From the NCBI GenBank assembly GCA_963777565.1, contig CAVZQZ010000009.1, forward strand, positions 558,001 to 622,000: a stretch of DNA of 64,000 nucleotides, given 5' to 3'. The notes beneath the pieces were generated by a model. The model ran no database searches. It was not told where the DNA came from and was given only the letters and a program-made list of their open reading frames with translations. Below, piece by piece: positions 62,187-64,000 of the stretch (position 1 is the stretch's first letter; every line of letters starts with the position of its first letter). The stretch comes from CALMEC01 sp963777565. Lineage in GTDB: Bacteria > Actinomycetota > Thermoleophilia > Miltoncostaeales > Miltoncostaeaceae. The translations under genes and the position numbers were made by a program.

Positions 62187-62855
62187 TCAGCTGGGTCGGT
62201 GGTACCAGGGGCCGGCGTCGAGTGCTTCGCGCAGCGCCGCCCGGCCGTCGGCGAGGACCGGGATGCCGTGCGTGACGAGCACCCGGTCGACGTCGAGGTC
62301 GAGCAACGGCTCGAGCGTCGGCCGGAGTCGCTCCGCGTACCACGTGAGGCGCTCCGGTGTGATCTCGCGCTGCATCCAGACGCGCAGGGCGCCGTCGGCC
62401 TCGACGACCGCGTCGCCGAAGAGCAGCGCGCGCCGCTCGGGGACGAACAGCGGAGTTTCGTACCGGCGCGGCTTGCCGATGCCGATCGGGAGGATGCCGC
62501 CGTCGAGCGGCACGCCGGCCGCGATCGCTTGGAATCCCGAGTCGTCGCTCAGACGCTTCGCGACCGCCGGATGCCCGTGGATCGTCGCCCCACGTGCGAC
62601 GCGGTAGCGCTGCCAGAGCGCCTCGGCGCTCCGCACGTGATACGGAATGGTGACCATGATCCGCACCCGTCCCGCGACGACCGCGTCGAGCGCCTCGAAG
62701 AACCCGGGCTCGGGCGGGATCAGCGGATCGACGAGCAGCGTGCCGGCGCCGTCGCCGATCGCGTAGCTCGCGACCTCGGCGCCGAATGGCGTACGGGGAT
62801 GCCACTCCGGGTGACGGGCGGCCCACCGCCAGATCCCATCCGCCAACCGCTCCAC
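62187..62855 (-). CDS. MBL-fold-like protein lacking the zinc motif
   Basis: This 222-residue protein is like metallo-beta-lactamase-fold hydrolases in order (GTLLVDPLIPPEPGFFEALD, the loop MVTIPYHVRSAEALWQRY, FGDAVVEADGALRVW, VDRVLVTHGIPVLADGRAAL). The signature HxHxDH is replaced by PYHVRSAE, so only part of the zinc site can be formed. The start is GTG 62855. It lies back to back with the cupin gene at 62902. It may be a non-catalytic binder or bind a single metal. Confidence 0.78.
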   Translation of the reverse strand: MERLADGIWRWAARHPEWHPRTPFGAEVASYAIGDGAGTLLVDPLIPPEPGFFEALDAVVAGRVRIMVTIPYHVRSAEALWQRYRVARGATIHGHPAVAKRLSDDSGFQAIAAGVPLDGGILPIGIGKPRRYETPLFVPERRALLFGDAVVEADGALRVWMQREITPERLTWYAERLRPTLEPLLDLDVDRVLVTHGIPVLADGRAALREALDAGPWYHRPS

Positions 62856-62901
62856 GCGGGCGACGCTACCACCGGGTCGTCCGCCCACGTAGGGTCGGCG
62901 C

Positions 62902-63384
62902 ATGGCCGATTGGTTCATCGTCAACGTGGCGGACGCACCCGCCCTGCGCCATGAGCGGGCGGGCAGCTACGTGCGGTTCGAGCCGCCCGACGCGAGGTTT
63001 CCCGAGATCGGGATCAACATCCATGTGCTGCGGCCGGGCGAGCCGAACGGGAAGTACCACGCCGAGGAGGCTCAGGAGGACTTCCTGGTGCTCGCCGGCG
63101 AGTGCCTGGTGATCATCGACGGCGAGGAGCGGCCGTTGCGAGCCTGGGACTTCGTGCACTGCCCCGCCGGGACGGAACACATTTTCGTCGGCGCCGGCGA
63201 CGGCCCTTGCGCGATCCTGATGGTCGGCGCACGCGGTGGGGATCGGGGGATCCACTATCCCGTCAACGAGACAGCCGCTCGCTATGGCGCCTCCGTGACG
63301 TCGGACACGTCGTCGCCGGCGGAGGCCTACGCCGACTGGCCGGGTGGGTTCGCGCCGACCCGCCTCGACTGGCCCCCGGCGTAG
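62902..63384 (+). CDS. Cupin-domain protein
   Basis: This 160-residue cupin has motif 1 region PNGKYHAEEAQEDFLVLAGECLVI (His, Glu, Glu) and motif 2 region LRAWDFVHCPAGTEHIFVGAG (His). An N-terminal segment (MADWFIVNVADAPALRHERAG) and a Pro-rich C-terminus flank it. The start is ATG 62902, 46 bases from the divergent degenerate MBL gene. A metal-dependent small-molecule role is possible. Confidence 0.88.
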   Translation: MADWFIVNVADAPALRHERAGSYVRFEPPDARFPEIGINIHVLRPGEPNGKYHAEEAQEDFLVLAGECLVIIDGEERPLRAWDFVHCPAGTEHIFVGAGDGPCAILMVGARGGDRGIHYPVNETAARYGASVTSDTSSPAEAYADWPGGFAPTRLDWPPA

Positions 63385-63478
63385 CGCCAGCCCACGATTG
63401 TGTCCCGCTTGACGTGCATAGCGTCGGCGGTGCCGCGGCCTTCACGCCGCCGGTACCGCGCGAACATGAGGAGCGACG

Positions 63479-63652
63479 ATGAAAGAGCTTCGCTGCGCAG
63501 ACATCATGGAGGGGTGCCCCGCGGTGTTCGAGGGCGACAGCATCGACGAGATCGTCAAGGCGGCGGCGGTCCACGCTCACGAGGAGGACGGCATCGCCGA
63601 CATCACCCGCGAGGTGCAACAAGCGGTGCTCGCCGCCATTCACGACAAGTAG
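63479..63652 (+). CDS. DUF1059 protein
   Basis: This 57-residue protein (MKELRCADIMEGCPAVFEGD, IDEIVKAAAVHAHEEDGIAD, ITREVQQAVLAAIHDK) has the short DUF1059 signature KELRCADxxxGC. GAGG lies about nine bases before the ATG. The family is small, soluble and uncharacterised. It follows the cupin gene by 94 bp. Confidence 0.85.
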   Translation: MKELRCADIMEGCPAVFEGDSIDEIVKAAAVHAHEEDGIADITREVQQAVLAAIHDK

Positions 63653-63835
63653 CCGTCGCGACGCGCGGCGGCCCGGAATGGCGCCGCCGCGCCCGCCCCA
63701 CGCAGGGAGGCCGACCGTTTCGAGAAGGCGGCTCGCCGTCCTCCTGGCAGTTGAAGACAGTCCCGTCGCCCACCTCGCCGTCGCCCCCGACCGACACCGG
63801 CGCGGACCGGCGGCAGTCGTGCGACGGCACGGATG

Positions 63836-64000
63836 TCACGCCGCTGCTTCCTCGATGCGGATGGTGTTGATCGTGATCGGAGTGCGGGGACGGTCACGGC
63901 CGTCGGTCGCCGTCGAGCCGATCGAGTCGACGACGTCCTGGCCGGCGACGACCTTGCCGAAGTTCGTGTGGGCGCCGTCGAGCCACGGCGTGGCCTCGGC
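63836..64000 (-). CDS. Peptidyl-prolyl cis-trans isomerase, C-terminal part
   Basis: The window ends inside a minus-strand cyclophilin gene. The last 54 codons read PWLDGAHTNFGKVVAGQDVV, DSIGSTATDG, PRTPITINTIRIEEAAA and a stop. The HTxFGKV motif with the nearby Gly/Val pattern is that of the C-terminal barrel of cyclophilin-type isomerases. The upstream part lies beyond position 64000. Confidence 0.9.
   Translation of the reverse strand, partial: AEATPWLDGAHTNFGKVVAGQDVVDSIGSTATDGRDRPRTPITINTIRIEEAAA

Noticed and set aside
1..64000. CRISPR array, rRNA operon, intact integrase or transposase
   Set aside because: No regularly spaced repeats, rRNA motifs, tyrosine/serine recombinase motifs or DDE motifs were found on reading both strands.

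Overview
This is a high-GC (about 70%) bacterial chromosome segment, most likely from an actinobacterium. The mix of DUF3618, DUF6159, DUF2630 and GYD-domain genes, a cyclase-like LuxR response regulator and a PPK2/SulP/P-type ATPase cluster suggests Thermoleophilia (Solirubrobacterales- or Gaiellales-like). That placement is inferred from gene content, not from a marker gene. The sequence carries many single-base frameshifts inside otherwise well conserved reading frames. They are densest at 1-3225, with others in the DUF2630, SRPBCC, GYD, MBL-fold, NirK-like and leucine dehydrogenase genes. Most look like sequencing or assembly indels rather than decay.

Layout. 1-3225: a three-gene 2-oxo-acid/acetoin dehydrogenase operon (E1 alpha, E1 beta, lipoyl E2), broken by frameshifts. 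3.4-10 kb: a fatty-acid modification island with a translationally coupled FAD oxidoreductase, a DUF1365-cyclopropane synthase fusion and an SDR, a divergent acyl desaturase, a second FAD oxidoreductase and a small membrane protein. 10-13 kb: the three-subunit proton-translocating transhydrogenase. 13-16.8 kb: an enolase-superfamily enzyme divergent from an FAD monooxygenase, then small genes.

16.9-33 kb is an accessory stretch with low coding density and many fossils: two broken GYD-gene copies, partial tRNA 3' ends, a dispersed 30-bp repeat, a 5'-truncated potassium channel fragment, a SulP remnant and an AlbA/Schlafen fragment. Intact genes sit among them: an ArsR-type regulator, a divergent pair of citrate synthase homologues (one fused to a DNA-binding helix-turn-helix), an aquaporin, a PAS-LuxR regulator and a 14-TM MFS exporter.

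33.6-43.5 kb is a compact envelope and ion homeostasis block: a DUF3618/holin-like/membrane-anchor operon, a lipid kinase, a PAP2 phosphatase, a P-type cation ATPase, PPK2 and a SulP transporter. 43.5-45 kb is a second scar with a near-identical copy of the channel fragment, another tRNA-3'-like sequence and a piece of a MobF/TraA-type relaxase ATPase domain. 45-52 kb holds a secreted subtilase, a LuxR/AAA pseudogene with three in-frame stops, and a histidine kinase - receiver - receiver/cyclase-like/LuxR signalling operon. After tRNA-Arg(UCU) at 53 kb come a NirK-like multicopper oxidase divergent from a cysteine-bearing winged-helix regulator, a secreted two-repeat protein, a nitroreductase, leucine dehydrogenase coupled to a glycosyltransferase-methyltransferase fusion, and several small metabolic genes. 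The window ends inside a peptidyl-prolyl isomerase gene.

The strongest leads are the pseudo-cyclase response regulator, the HTH-citrate synthase/citrate synthase divergent unit with its palindromic intergenic site, the DUF1365-CFA fusion operon, the 357-bp duplicated channel fragment sharing one frameshift, and the scattered tRNA 3'-end fossils. No CRISPR array, rRNA, intact integrase or intact transposase was seen.
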